Positions 12,636-20,026 of a stretch of 34,008 nucleotides of DNA are shown piece after piece. The translations under genes and the position numbers were made by a program. Numbering within the stretch: the first letter of the stretch is position 1; every line of letters starts with the position of its first letter. The notes beneath the pieces are model-generated. The model worked only from the letters and a program-made list of their open reading frames with translations, searched no databases and had not been told where the DNA came from. Source of the DNA: a virus; IMG/VR virus record IMGVR_UViG_3300043444_000646, positions 1 through 34,008 of that record; one strand, given 5' to 3'.

Positions 12636-13106
12636 ATGCTTTCTTGTTTTGATGTATCCAAGATTATCCTTGGTTACAGGAAAAGGATTTCAAAAGCTTG
12701 GTTACAAAGTCTTCTTTATTATTGCCAGGCCTGTCATCTATGCACAATGAAAGAGCCTCTCTTTATTGAGAAAATAGAAGCTTGGATTAGTGGGCCAATC
12801 ATAAAAGAGTTGTATGAATTTCTTTTTCCTATTGGAAGAAATCTAATAACTAAGTCAGATTTTGATTGCTTTGATAATTCATCTTTGGAAAAAGAAGAAA
12901 ACATAAAGATTAAAAAACAAATGATTAAGGAAATTGTTCACGTTTATACACATACGCCTTTAAAGACAGATCTTGATATTAGGAATATATTAAGATATGA
13001 AAGGCCTTGGAATGATGCTAGAAAAGGGTTGCTGGATAGCGAGCGTGGTAGTAATGAGATAAGCCATCAATCCCTTATTGATTTTTATAGTAGATTTTAT
13101 AGTTGA
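12636..13106 (+). CDS. Panacea (DUF4065/GepA-like) domain protein
   Basis: The start is the ATG at 12636 (MLSCFDVSK), directly after the upstream stop, with AAAGG. The motif LQSLLYYCQACHLCT, then EAWISGPIIKELYEF, and the late ERPWNDAR are typical of the DUF4065/Panacea fold. It is known both as a mobile-element protein (GepA, SocA) and as an antitoxin domain that neutralises diverse toxins. At 156 residues it is a stand-alone domain. The upstream membrane protein is a possible toxin partner. It ends just before the late promoter. Confidence 0.8.
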   Translation: MLSCFDVSKIILGYRKRISKAWLQSLLYYCQACHLCTMKEPLFIEKIEAWISGPIIKELYEFLFPIGRNLITKSDFDCFDNSSLEKEENIKIKKQMIKEIVHVYTHTPLKTDLDIRNILRYERPWNDARKGLLDSERGSNEISHQSLIDFYSRFYS

Positions 13107-13124
13107 CCATGAATGCCTTATTGT
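13096..13124 (+). promoter_or_regulatory. Late promoter candidate with operator half-site
   Basis: TTTATA (13096-13101), a 17-base spacer and TATTGT (13119-13124). The sequence ATGCCTTATTGTCTAAGA keeps the TGCCT half-site (13114-13118) right before the -10, as in the other two promoters. The boxes are weak, so an activator may be needed. It lies just upstream of the terminase large subunit and the structural genes. Confidence 0.5.
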
Positions 13125-13161
13125 CTAAGATTAGACCAATTGTCAACTTTGGTGATCTTAG
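13125..13161 (+). promoter_or_regulatory. Leader hairpin directly before the terL start
   Basis: CTAAGAT (13125-13131) pairs with ATCTTAG (13155-13161), with inner ACCA/TGGT pairs. The weak ribosome site GGTGATC lies in the 3' arm, and the ATG follows immediately. Folding would mask the site and reduce terminase translation. Confidence 0.55.
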
Positions 13162-14715
13162 ATGATTGATGAAAATGTAAGTTTTTTGCCCATAGAGGAG
13201 ATAAGGGCTCGCTTACTCGGATCGTTCATTTTGTTTACAAAGTTCTTCTACAAGCTTCGTACGGGCCGAGAGTTCCAAGTGTATGAGGGCGAGTCACGAG
13301 AGTCCCACATAATCACGATATCAAAAGCTTTCACAAGCATCTTTAACGGTGAAGATGATAGAGTCATTATAAATATCCCCCCTCGTTATGGAAAGACAGA
13401 GTGCGCTATTCATTTTATAGCATGGTCTTTGGCTAGATACCCAGATAGCAATTTCATGTATGTGTCCTACTCTCATACATTAGCATCATGGCAAACAAAT
13501 ACGATAAGGCATATAATCCAACTTCCTCAGTACAGAGAGATATTTGGTGTTGAGTTAAGCAAAGACACTAGCGCTAAAGATAATTTCACCACTACTTCAG
13601 GGGGTTCTGTTTATGGAGTCGGCGCTGGCGGCACTATCACCGGTAGAGGTGCTGGAATTTTCGGTTGCGACCGTTTTGGCGGTTGTATCGTTGTTGATGA
13701 TATTCATAAACCTGATGAAGTGACATCAGACCTAATTCGAGAGAGTATTAACAATTGGTGGAAGAATACTCTTTTATCTAGGCTTAACTATCCTGAGAAG
13801 ACACCAATTTGCTTCATTGGTCAAAGATTGCACGAATCAGACTTGCCGGCTAACTTGATAAAAGGGTTTGATGGGTCTAATTGGAAGAAGATTATACTTC
13901 CAGCGTTAGATGGAGCAGGTAATGCTCTATGCCCAGCTATTCATACCAAAGAAAAGCTCCTAAAAATGAAGGAGTTCATGAAGTATGATTTTTCAGCCCA
14001 ATACATGCAAGATCCATTGCCAGCCGGTGGAGGACTCTTTTCTCCTAATGACTTCATCCTGGTCGACATCCCTCCTGAGATATTATCCACCTTTATAACA
14101 ATTGATACCGCCGAGACCGATCGAACACAAGGGGATGCTTCTGTTTTCTCTTTGTGGGGTATCCATCGTATAAAGCACTTTGGCATAGACACAGAGATGT
14201 ATGGTTTATACTGGATGGATTGCCTTGAATGCTGGGTAGAGCCTAAGGACCTTGTTACCACCTTCATGCAGTTCTATAGAGAATCCTCTATGCACCCTAT
14301 AAAGCCATCCTTAGCTGCCATTGAAAAGAAGTCTACAGGGACTATGCTGATATCTATTTTAAAAGACATTCAGGGTTTAAGGATTATGGACATTGAAAGG
14401 ACAAAGAAGAGTGGCAGCAAGACTGACAGGTTTCTAAAGATGCAGCCCTACATTGCTCAAAAAATGATCTCTATACCAAGGAATGGAAAGCACACTACAA
14501 AATGCTTGGAACACATGGGGAAGATCACCGCTAACAACAGCCATCGGTATGATGATATTGCTGATACAGTATCAGATGCTATCCAGTTGGCTCTAATTGA
14601 CAAGATATTGTATATTCCTCATACTGATCAAAAAAGATCCGATGTTGTGTTGGATCAAATGGCTTCGCTCATGCAAAAATACTTACCAACTGGCGGACAA
14701 AGATGGCAAATATAG
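13162..14715 (+). CDS. terL: Terminase large subunit
   Basis: This is the ATPase and nuclease that pumps DNA into the prohead. Walker A is PPRYGKTE (residues 73-80) and Walker B is IVVDD (176-180). The RNase H-like nuclease has Asp315 (ITIDTAETD), Glu388 (LAAIEKKS) and the final acidic block HRYDDIAD (Asp464, Asp465, Asp468). The length of 517 residues is normal for the family. The start ATG directly follows a hairpin with the weak ribosome site. The 3' end overlaps the portal gene by 13 bases. Packaging by headful is suggested by the P22-like module and the circular permutation, but not proven. Confidence 0.93.
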   Translation: MIDENVSFLPIEEIRARLLGSFILFTKFFYKLRTGREFQVYEGESRESHIITISKAFTSIFNGEDDRVIINIPPRYGKTECAIHFIAWSLARYPDSNFMYVSYSHTLASWQTNTIRHIIQLPQYREIFGVELSKDTSAKDNFTTTSGGSVYGVGAGGTITGRGAGIFGCDRFGGCIVVDDIHKPDEVTSDLIRESINNWWKNTLLSRLNYPEKTPICFIGQRLHESDLPANLIKGFDGSNWKKIILPALDGAGNALCPAIHTKEKLLKMKEFMKYDFSAQYMQDPLPAGGGLFSPNDFILVDIPPEILSTFITIDTAETDRTQGDASVFSLWGIHRIKHFGIDTEMYGLYWMDCLECWVEPKDLVTTFMQFYRESSMHPIKPSLAAIEKKSTGTMLISILKDIQGLRIMDIERTKKSGSKTDRFLKMQPYIAQKMISIPRNGKHTTKCLEHMGKITANNSHRYDDIADTVSDAIQLALIDKILYIPHTDQKRSDVVLDQMASLMQKYLPTGGQRWQI

Positions 14716-16778
14716 AATATCTTTCAAAGGAAGAGCGGGACCGTATTAGAAATAATATAGAAAATGCGTCTGATTATTTCCTACAGAATAACAGAAATTT
14801 CCATAAGTTTAAAAGATTCATTTACAAGTCAAACTTAACTAACACAGAAGTTAATGATCTTGCCAAGATTGATAAGCCAGATCTTCAGTTTAATGTGCTA
14901 GAGGCTTATGTATCTAGGTTAAAGGGTGAGTTTTCAAAACAAGAGCCTTCTATCAACGTATCGCCGTTAAACGAATCCATATCTCCTTTGTTGGTAGAAG
15001 TGGTTCAAGCGCATATAGCCTATCTATTAAAAGAAGCGAACTCAGATAAATTTCAGACTAGAGCTTATGACGACTGCTTAAGCGGCGGCTTTAGTGTGTT
15101 CGAAGTTTGGACAGAGTACAAGAATAAGAAGTCTCTTCAACAAAATTTACGAGTTGGAAAGCTACCTGATCCAACTTTGGCCATTTTTGACCCTCTTGCA
15201 AGAGCCTCTCATAAAGGAGACGGTAATTTTTGTGCAAAATTTTATCCTCTAGCAAAAGAACAGTTTGAAAAAGAATACCCAGGTATAGATATCAATACCA
15301 TCCCTAAAGTAAATGCCCTAGGGACTGGTTTTAGATGGGTTTATGAGTCTGTTAAGCAAAAGATCATTATGGTTTGCGACTATTATGAAAAGGTAGAGAA
15401 GAAATACGAGATAGTAATGCTCAGCTCTGGTCAAGAAATGTCCACATCCGAATATAACAAAATGGTCAACAATTGGTCAGATATAAAGCAGCCGCCCGTT
15501 ATTGTAAACCGAAGAAAGTCTTTCTCTTATGACATTGTAAGGTACAAGATAGTGGGCGATCAGCTATTAGAGAAGCCAGAAAAGACGGACTTTGAGGAAT
15601 TGCCATTAGTGTTTGTGGACGGTAACTCTACCATGATTTGTGACACTGAAAACTCCATGGCACGTCAGTTTACGAGGCCTTATTTCTATCAGGCGATTGA
15701 CGCACAAAGGTTTAAGAACTTTGCTGGTCAAACCTTGGCATCTGAAATTTCGAACATGGTTAGTGCTAAATTCTTGGTGGAGGCAAACTCTATACCTGCC
15801 AACCAAGCTCAATTTTGGGCAAATCCTTCTCGAGTCACTGCTCTTGTTTACAACTCTAGAGATTTGAATGGGAATGAATTGCCCCCTCCTTCTGCTATTC
15901 CCAGATCTCCTATTCCTGCTGAGATATACCAAGCGTTTGAGGGGTCAGACCGAGCTATCCAGGGGATACTCGGCTCTTATGATGCTTCTGTTGGTAAAAC
16001 AGAAAAAGATCTTTCTGGCAGGGCATTGATTGAATCTGCATCTCAATCTAATGCAGCTGCTATGCCTTATATTTATAACTTCATGGCCGCAATTGAGCAG
16101 GTTGGAAGAATATTGCTAAATCTTATACCAAAATACTATGTTACACCGAGGACAATACCCATCCTTCTTGGAGACGGTAAGCGAGAATACGTAGAGATAA
16201 ACAAAGATATTCCTTCGCTTCCATCTTTAATGATGGACTTTGACCCCGATGACTTGAACTTGACGGTGGAAGCTTCTGCTAATTTTAGGGTGCAACAAAG
16301 TCAAGACCTTGAGACGCTTATATCTCTCAGCCAAATCAATCCTAAACTTGGTCAATTTATGGCCGATGAAGGCTTGCCGTTTATTTTAAGAAACGTAGAT
16401 GTAAAAGGAATAGACGAGCTACGGCAAAAATTCCAGGAGTGGTCTCAAGAGAAACAGTCTCAGCCTCCTCAGCCTGATCCCATGATCGCTTTAAAGCAGC
16501 AAAGTTTATCGCTACAACAGCAAAAACAATCTCAAGATTACCAGCTTAAGATGTTAGAAATGCAGCAAAATGAGAAAGAACTCGAGGAAGCTCGGCTTCG
16601 ATTGATCCTAGATGCTAGCCAATCTTCAGCGGGGCACAAGGTTCAGCTTACAAAGGCTGAAACAGAAAGGCAGGCCAAGGCAGCTGAATTCTTGATGAAG
16701 CAAGCTGAATTGTCTGCTAAGCACGAAGAACTTCAATTCAAAAAAGGGGAAAAAAATGAAGAAGTCTCACGCCACTAA
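14703..16778 (+). CDS. Portal protein (P22 gp1-like)
   Basis: This 691-residue protein starts at the ATG at 14703 within the terL end. Its position after terL and before scaffold and coat, the size close to P22 portal (725), the N-terminal block and the long Gln/Glu/Lys-rich C-terminal coiled coil (from about residue 585, LKQQSLSLQQQKQ) all fit a P22-type portal. In P22 this C-terminal barrel reaches into the capsid. The twelve-subunit ring forms the DNA channel at the capsid vertex and binds terminase and the tail adaptor gp4. Confidence 0.88.
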   Translation: MANIEYLSKEERDRIRNNIENASDYFLQNNRNFHKFKRFIYKSNLTNTEVNDLAKIDKPDLQFNVLEAYVSRLKGEFSKQEPSINVSPLNESISPLLVEVVQAHIAYLLKEANSDKFQTRAYDDCLSGGFSVFEVWTEYKNKKSLQQNLRVGKLPDPTLAIFDPLARASHKGDGNFCAKFYPLAKEQFEKEYPGIDINTIPKVNALGTGFRWVYESVKQKIIMVCDYYEKVEKKYEIVMLSSGQEMSTSEYNKMVNNWSDIKQPPVIVNRRKSFSYDIVRYKIVGDQLLEKPEKTDFEELPLVFVDGNSTMICDTENSMARQFTRPYFYQAIDAQRFKNFAGQTLASEISNMVSAKFLVEANSIPANQAQFWANPSRVTALVYNSRDLNGNELPPPSAIPRSPIPAEIYQAFEGSDRAIQGILGSYDASVGKTEKDLSGRALIESASQSNAAAMPYIYNFMAAIEQVGRILLNLIPKYYVTPRTIPILLGDGKREYVEINKDIPSLPSLMMDFDPDDLNLTVEASANFRVQQSQDLETLISLSQINPKLGQFMADEGLPFILRNVDVKGIDELRQKFQEWSQEKQSQPPQPDPMIALKQQSLSLQQQKQSQDYQLKMLEMQQNEKELEEARLRLILDASQSSAGHKVQLTKAETERQAKAAEFLMKQAELSAKHEELQFKKGEKNEEVSRH

Positions 16779-16950
16779 AAAAGAGCATCATAAGATGCAC
16801 GAAGAGAAAAAGATGAAGCATGCAGAGAAGCGCGAAAGCGAAAGCATGAAGAAAGAAAGTAAAGGCAAGCCTGCTGAAAAGCAATTCGCAACTCGAGGCA
16901 AAGGGGGCGCAGCTAACGGAAAGGCTGCTGCGACTTTTCGAAGAGTTTAA
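16756..16950 (+). CDS. Small Lys/Glu-rich basic protein (64 aa)
   Basis: It starts at the ATG at 16756, overlapping the portal end by 23 bases, after AAAAGGGGAAAAA. It is nearly all Lys, His, Glu and Met in the first half, then Gly/Ala rich (KGGAANGKAAATFRRV). Such proteins next to portals are common in phages of this type and may be internal or DNA-binding, but no role is established. In the +1 frame the coding-like tail RLFEEFNDSVRKMFGLEW runs past its stop to about 16987. Confidence 0.6.
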   Translation: MKKSHATKKEHHKMHEEKKMKHAEKRESESMKKESKGKPAEKQFATRGKGGAANGKAAATFRRV

Positions 16951-17034
16951 CGATTCCGTAAGGAAAATGTTTGGCTTAGAGTGGTAATTTACTTGTCGTC
17001 GACTGCTCTAAGTCCACTTTGAATAAAAAAAGTG
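16951..17034 (+). terminator. Stem-loops before the internal late promoter, possible weak terminator
   Basis: CTTAGAG (16975-16981) can pair with CTCTAAG (17006-17012). Then CACTTT (17015-17020) pairs with AAAGTG (17029-17034), followed by TTGTTTTTG. The second stem is short and AT-rich, so termination may be partial. It would separate the portal transcript from the scaffold-coat transcript. The stretch 16951-16987 may also be coding in an alternative frame. Confidence 0.35.
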
Positions 17035-17062
17035 TTGTTTTTGTACAGTTGTAGTATATAAT
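17035..17062 (+). promoter_or_regulatory. Promoter for structured RNA, scaffold and coat genes
   Basis: TTGTTT (17035-17040), a 16-base spacer and a perfect TATAAT (17057-17062) in a non-coding stretch. Transcription from about 17069 would produce the structured leader and the scaffold and coat genes, which are needed in high amounts. No operator half-site is visible here. Confidence 0.6.
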
Positions 17063-17068
17063 TAAATC

Positions 17069-17278
17069 AGTTGTTTACCATTTGTTTGCCAACCTAAAAG
17101 CCGGTCTGGCCAATGGTTTACTTCTAGGAAGTTGGCCCAGGTTGTGATAGCGCCTGGGTTGACAGCTAAAATGGCTACCGCTCCATTAAGCGGGGTATGA
17201 ATCTCACAGTAAAGAGATCCGAGACGAGATCGGCAATCCTCGGAATCCGTGACTGGGTAAATCGTCAAGAGGAAAATT
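17069..17278 (+). ncRNA. Candidate structured leader RNA upstream of the scaffold gene
   Basis: The about 210-base stretch has no convincing coding frame on the plus strand and holds a chain of stems. These are ACCATT/AATGGT (17077/17112), GCC/GGC within it, ACTTC/GAAGT (17119-17131), CCCAGG/CCTGGG (17135/17152), CCGCT/AGCGG (about 17179-17194), ATCTC/GAGAT (17201/17214) and CCGAG/CTCGG (17219/17239). It is more GC-rich than its surroundings. No tRNA, riboswitch or intron signature was recognised. It could be a stability or translation element, a packaged RNA, or an RNA released from the leader. Confidence 0.5.
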
Positions 17279-17992
17279 ATGACTGACGTAAATGATAGTG
17301 TAGATTTCACTAACGAAGCGCTCGCCCCTGTTCAGGAAAAAATGATTCCTGTTAGCGAGGCAAGCAAGCATATTGCTGGCGCCAAGATGAAAGCTTATGA
17401 GAAAGCCAAAAATGAATTTGATGACAGAATTAGAGCTTTGGAAGAGAAGATTTCGCAGAACAATTTGTCTTCTGCTAGTAATCAACCTCAGCAAAGCCAA
17501 GCGGTTTTTTCAAAAGATCTTTTAAGAGAGGAACTCCAATCGTTAATTCGAGAGGAACAATCTCATTTGGCACAAGCCAGGCAACAGGAAGAAGCTAATA
17601 AAATCGTTAGAGAGCTATCGGAGAAATTTAAAAAAGCTGAAGAGCGCTTACCAGATTTCAAAGATACTATTACTTCATTTAAGTTTGAGAATACTCCGGA
17701 AATTTTGAGAGCAGCCAACCAGTTCGATAATGGTGGTGAAATCTTGTACGATTTAGCAAAAAATCCAAGCAAGATTGGCGCATTGTTAGCATTAGCGGAT
17801 AGAGACCCAGATGCGATGATTCGTCAGATGAGAGATTTATCATCTTCTATCCAAAAGAACGAGCAGGCGAAGAACACTAAATTCCCGCAGGATCCCATTC
17901 AGTCCATAAGGCCCTCTGTTTTAGGTACTGATAATGGTGATTTATCTCCTGCGGAGCTTTTAAGACAAGCAAAGCTCAAATACAGAGGATAA
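17279..17992 (+). CDS. Scaffold protein
   Basis: This 237-residue protein sits between portal and coat and is strongly charged and helical, with a coiled coil at about residues 30-60 (AKMKAYEKAKNEFDDRIRAL) and a Gln-rich linker. It ends in a short basic stretch (LLRQAKLKYRG) like the coat-binding C-terminus of P22 scaffold. Scaffolds of this type guide coat assembly and leave the prohead. The start at the ATG at 17279 has GAGGAAAATT before it. The call rests on position and composition, as scaffold sequences diverge quickly. Confidence 0.75.
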   Translation: MTDVNDSVDFTNEALAPVQEKMIPVSEASKHIAGAKMKAYEKAKNEFDDRIRALEEKISQNNLSSASNQPQQSQAVFSKDLLREELQSLIREEQSHLAQARQQEEANKIVRELSEKFKKAEERLPDFKDTITSFKFENTPEILRAANQFDNGGEILYDLAKNPSKIGALLALADRDPDAMIRQMRDLSSSIQKNEQAKNTKFPQDPIQSIRPSVLGTDNGDLSPAELLRQAKLKYRG

Positions 17993-18000
17993 AGCTCAAA

Positions 18001-18047
18001 TTTTAACCATTGTCAGTAAAGATTTCTTTTTACTGGAGTGGTTAAAA
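18001..18047 (+). promoter_or_regulatory. Two-part hairpin around the coat gene ribosome site
   Basis: TTTTAACCA (18001-18009) and TGGTTAAAA (18039-18047) form a perfect outer stem of nine pairs. CAGTAAA (18014-18020) and TTTACTG (18029-18035) form an inner stem of seven. The GGAG ribosome site (18035-18038) lies at the junction, and the last base of the outer stem is the A of the coat ATG. Folding would restrict ribosome entry. Confidence 0.65.
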
Positions 18048-19258
18048 TGTCGAATATTTTTCAACAGGTCATTACTTACCAAGCATCTCAGCTTGGCCTA
18101 TTGCAGAACAGTTTTTGTTTACTTAGCAACGCAAATAAAAAATACAGAAACTTTGATACTCTTACTGCCAACTTAGGCGATACCGTTTCGTTTGTTATTC
18201 CTCCTAGGATGACGACTGTCCCAAGTTTGGTTGCAACGTACCAAAATACACAACAACTTGTTCAATATTTGACCGTTGACCAGCCTGCTAGTTCTTCTTA
18301 TTCATTTACTAGCCAAGAATTTATATTCAACGCAGATCAATTTATGGAAAGCTATGGCCAAGGCGCTGTTGCCAGCTTGGGTACGCAAGTTGAATCAAAT
18401 ATTGCCTTAAACGCTATTAACAATACTTATCGTTTTTATGGTAATGGTGTGGACCCAATTAATTCATACCAACAATTATCTCAAGCTTTGGCAAATTTTC
18501 GTGATTACGGTGCGGCAAACTATAGTATGAAAGGCTATTTGCCTTTAACAGATGTCCCTGCAATTATCGGTTCTGGATTAAATCAATTTGCTTTAGACCG
18601 AAACAACAAAATCGCAAATAGTTGGGAACTTGGTCAATTTTCTCAATGCGACTGGTATCAATCAAACTTATTGCAAGTCCATACTGCCGGTACCATTGGA
18701 GAATCTGGTGTTACTCTTACTTTTGTAAGCATCAACCCAACGGGCGACCAAATAACATTTTCTGGCGCTCCTGCAAGTGATGCAAATGCTGTTAAAAAGG
18801 GAGATTTATTCCAATTTTTGACGCCATTATTTTTTAGAACTTATGTCGGGTACAGTATTACTAGTCAAAAAGTTCAATTTGCAGCGACTGCAGATGCGGC
18901 TTCTGACGGTTCAGGAAACGTAACGATTTCTATTACACAGCCTCTTATTGCAACTTCCGGCGTTAGCAATCAAAGCATTAGTCGTCCTATTACAACTTCA
19001 GATACCGTTAAAGGTGTTCCTTCTCATAGAGCGGGTATGATTGTTAGTGGGGATGCTTTGTATCTTGCGATGCCTAAGCTTCCTGTAGAGCATCCTTATG
19101 CTTCTGTTTCAGAAATGGATCCAGACTCTGGTGCTTCTTTAAGGTTGACTTATGGTGCAGTTTTAGGACAAAACCAAATAGGTTTTATCAACAGTGTTAT
19201 TTGGGGAAGTACACTGGTTCCGCAATACGCAATGCGTCTTGTGTTTCCTTTGCAGTGA
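18047..19258 (+). CDS. Major coat protein (P22 gp5-like)
   Basis: The start is the ATG at 18047 (MSNIFQQVITYQASQLGLL), after GGAG at the usual distance; an upstream GTG falls on that site. This 403-residue protein follows the scaffold gene and has the pattern of the P22 coat family. That includes an inserted beta-rich domain at about residues 220-310 (VTLTFVSINPTGDQITF, KKGDLFQFL, VTISITQPL), comparable to the P22 I-domain. It forms the icosahedral shell in an HK97 fold. High expression is expected, in line with its own promoter and leader structure. Confidence 0.88.
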   Translation: MSNIFQQVITYQASQLGLLQNSFCLLSNANKKYRNFDTLTANLGDTVSFVIPPRMTTVPSLVATYQNTQQLVQYLTVDQPASSSYSFTSQEFIFNADQFMESYGQGAVASLGTQVESNIALNAINNTYRFYGNGVDPINSYQQLSQALANFRDYGAANYSMKGYLPLTDVPAIIGSGLNQFALDRNNKIANSWELGQFSQCDWYQSNLLQVHTAGTIGESGVTLTFVSINPTGDQITFSGAPASDANAVKKGDLFQFLTPLFFRTYVGYSITSQKVQFAATADAASDGSGNVTISITQPLIATSGVSNQSISRPITTSDTVKGVPSHRAGMIVSGDALYLAMPKLPVEHPYASVSEMDPDSGASLRLTYGAVLGQNQIGFINSVIWGSTLVPQYAMRLVFPLQ

Positions 19259-19278
19259 TCTTTATAACAATATATTTA

Positions 19279-19304
19279 GCCCTCAAGGGGGGATACTTGG
19301 GGGC
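19279..19304 (+). terminator. Stable hairpin after the coat gene
   Basis: GCCCTCAAG (19279-19287) pairs with CTTGGGGGC (19296-19304), nine pairs with one G-U, around an eight-base loop. No T-run follows, so a pause, an mRNA end barrier against nucleases, or a weak terminator is more likely than a strong terminator. Confidence 0.45.
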
Positions 19305-19324
19305 GAGATATAGCTGGAGAATAA

Positions 19325-20026
19325 ATGTTAGTAAGAGAACTGATAACTAACAGTTGGTACTTGTCTGGTATTGTTGGTAGGGAGCTTCAAGTTGTAGATG
19401 GCTCTCAAATTACAGACGGATTAGAACTGTTAAATGGTTTTTTAGCTGAAAAATCTGCTACAGGCGATGCCATACCATACTATTCTCATTACGCTCAAAT
19501 ACCGATCACGGGCCAAGAATCTTATTTTATACCAAATCTTATAAGTATTGATGAGATCACATTTTTTATGGGTCCTGTGCGGTTTCCGATGTATCGACAG
19601 ACTCGGTATGAATATTGGGGAACTGGCCGTGTAAACAACATTAATAGTCTTCCTTATAGCTATTATGCTGAAAAAGCTTTGGGCGGAACTAAGATATATG
19701 TGTATTTCTCTCCTAACCCAAGCATTGATTCTTTTCAGATTACTGGAAGATTTGCGTTATCAAGTCTTGAGTTAGATGATGTTGTTGAGGAATTTATAGA
19801 CAACTATTACAGGCAATACGTTTTCTATTCTTTAGCAAGACGGTTGTGCGATTGGTATGGACACTCTTGGGACCCACAAAAAGAGTTTACTAGGCTGCAA
19901 CTAGAAAGGTCCGTTACAAATGTTAACCCGATAGATATGACGCGAACGACTATTAATCCGCTTCGCAAGCTTTCCAATTTCAGTTATGTGGATGCAAACC
20001 TAGGTAAAGGGTGGCAACCTTTATGA
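19325..20026 (+). CDS. Head-to-tail adaptor (P22 gp4-like)
   Basis: This 233-residue protein begins MLVRELITNSWYLSGIVGRE, the start typical of the P22 gp4 family of tail accessory factors, which bind beneath the portal ring and start the tail. A mostly helical N-terminus and beta-rich middle are compatible. It directly follows the coat gene, as in P22. The stop overlaps the ATG of the gp10-like gene. A muramidase activity exists in P22 gp4; the residues for it cannot be confirmed here. Confidence 0.8.
   Translation: MLVRELITNSWYLSGIVGRELQVVDGSQITDGLELLNGFLAEKSATGDAIPYYSHYAQIPITGQESYFIPNLISIDEITFFMGPVRFPMYRQTRYEYWGTGRVNNINSLPYSYYAEKALGGTKIYVYFSPNPSIDSFQITGRFALSSLELDDVVEEFIDNYYRQYVFYSLARRLCDWYGHSWDPQKEFTRLQLERSVTNVNPIDMTRTTINPLRKLSNFSYVDANLGKGWQPL

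Noticed and set aside
17069-17278. Possible tRNA or tmRNA in the structured stretch
   Set aside because: There is no acceptor, D and T-arm arrangement and no GGTTCGAATCC-like T-loop.
17062-17310. 82-codon open frame on the minus strand with a hydrophobic start over the structured region
   Set aside because: It begins inside the scaffold gene on the opposite strand, has no ribosome site, and the stems explain the sequence better. It remains the main alternative to the RNA call.
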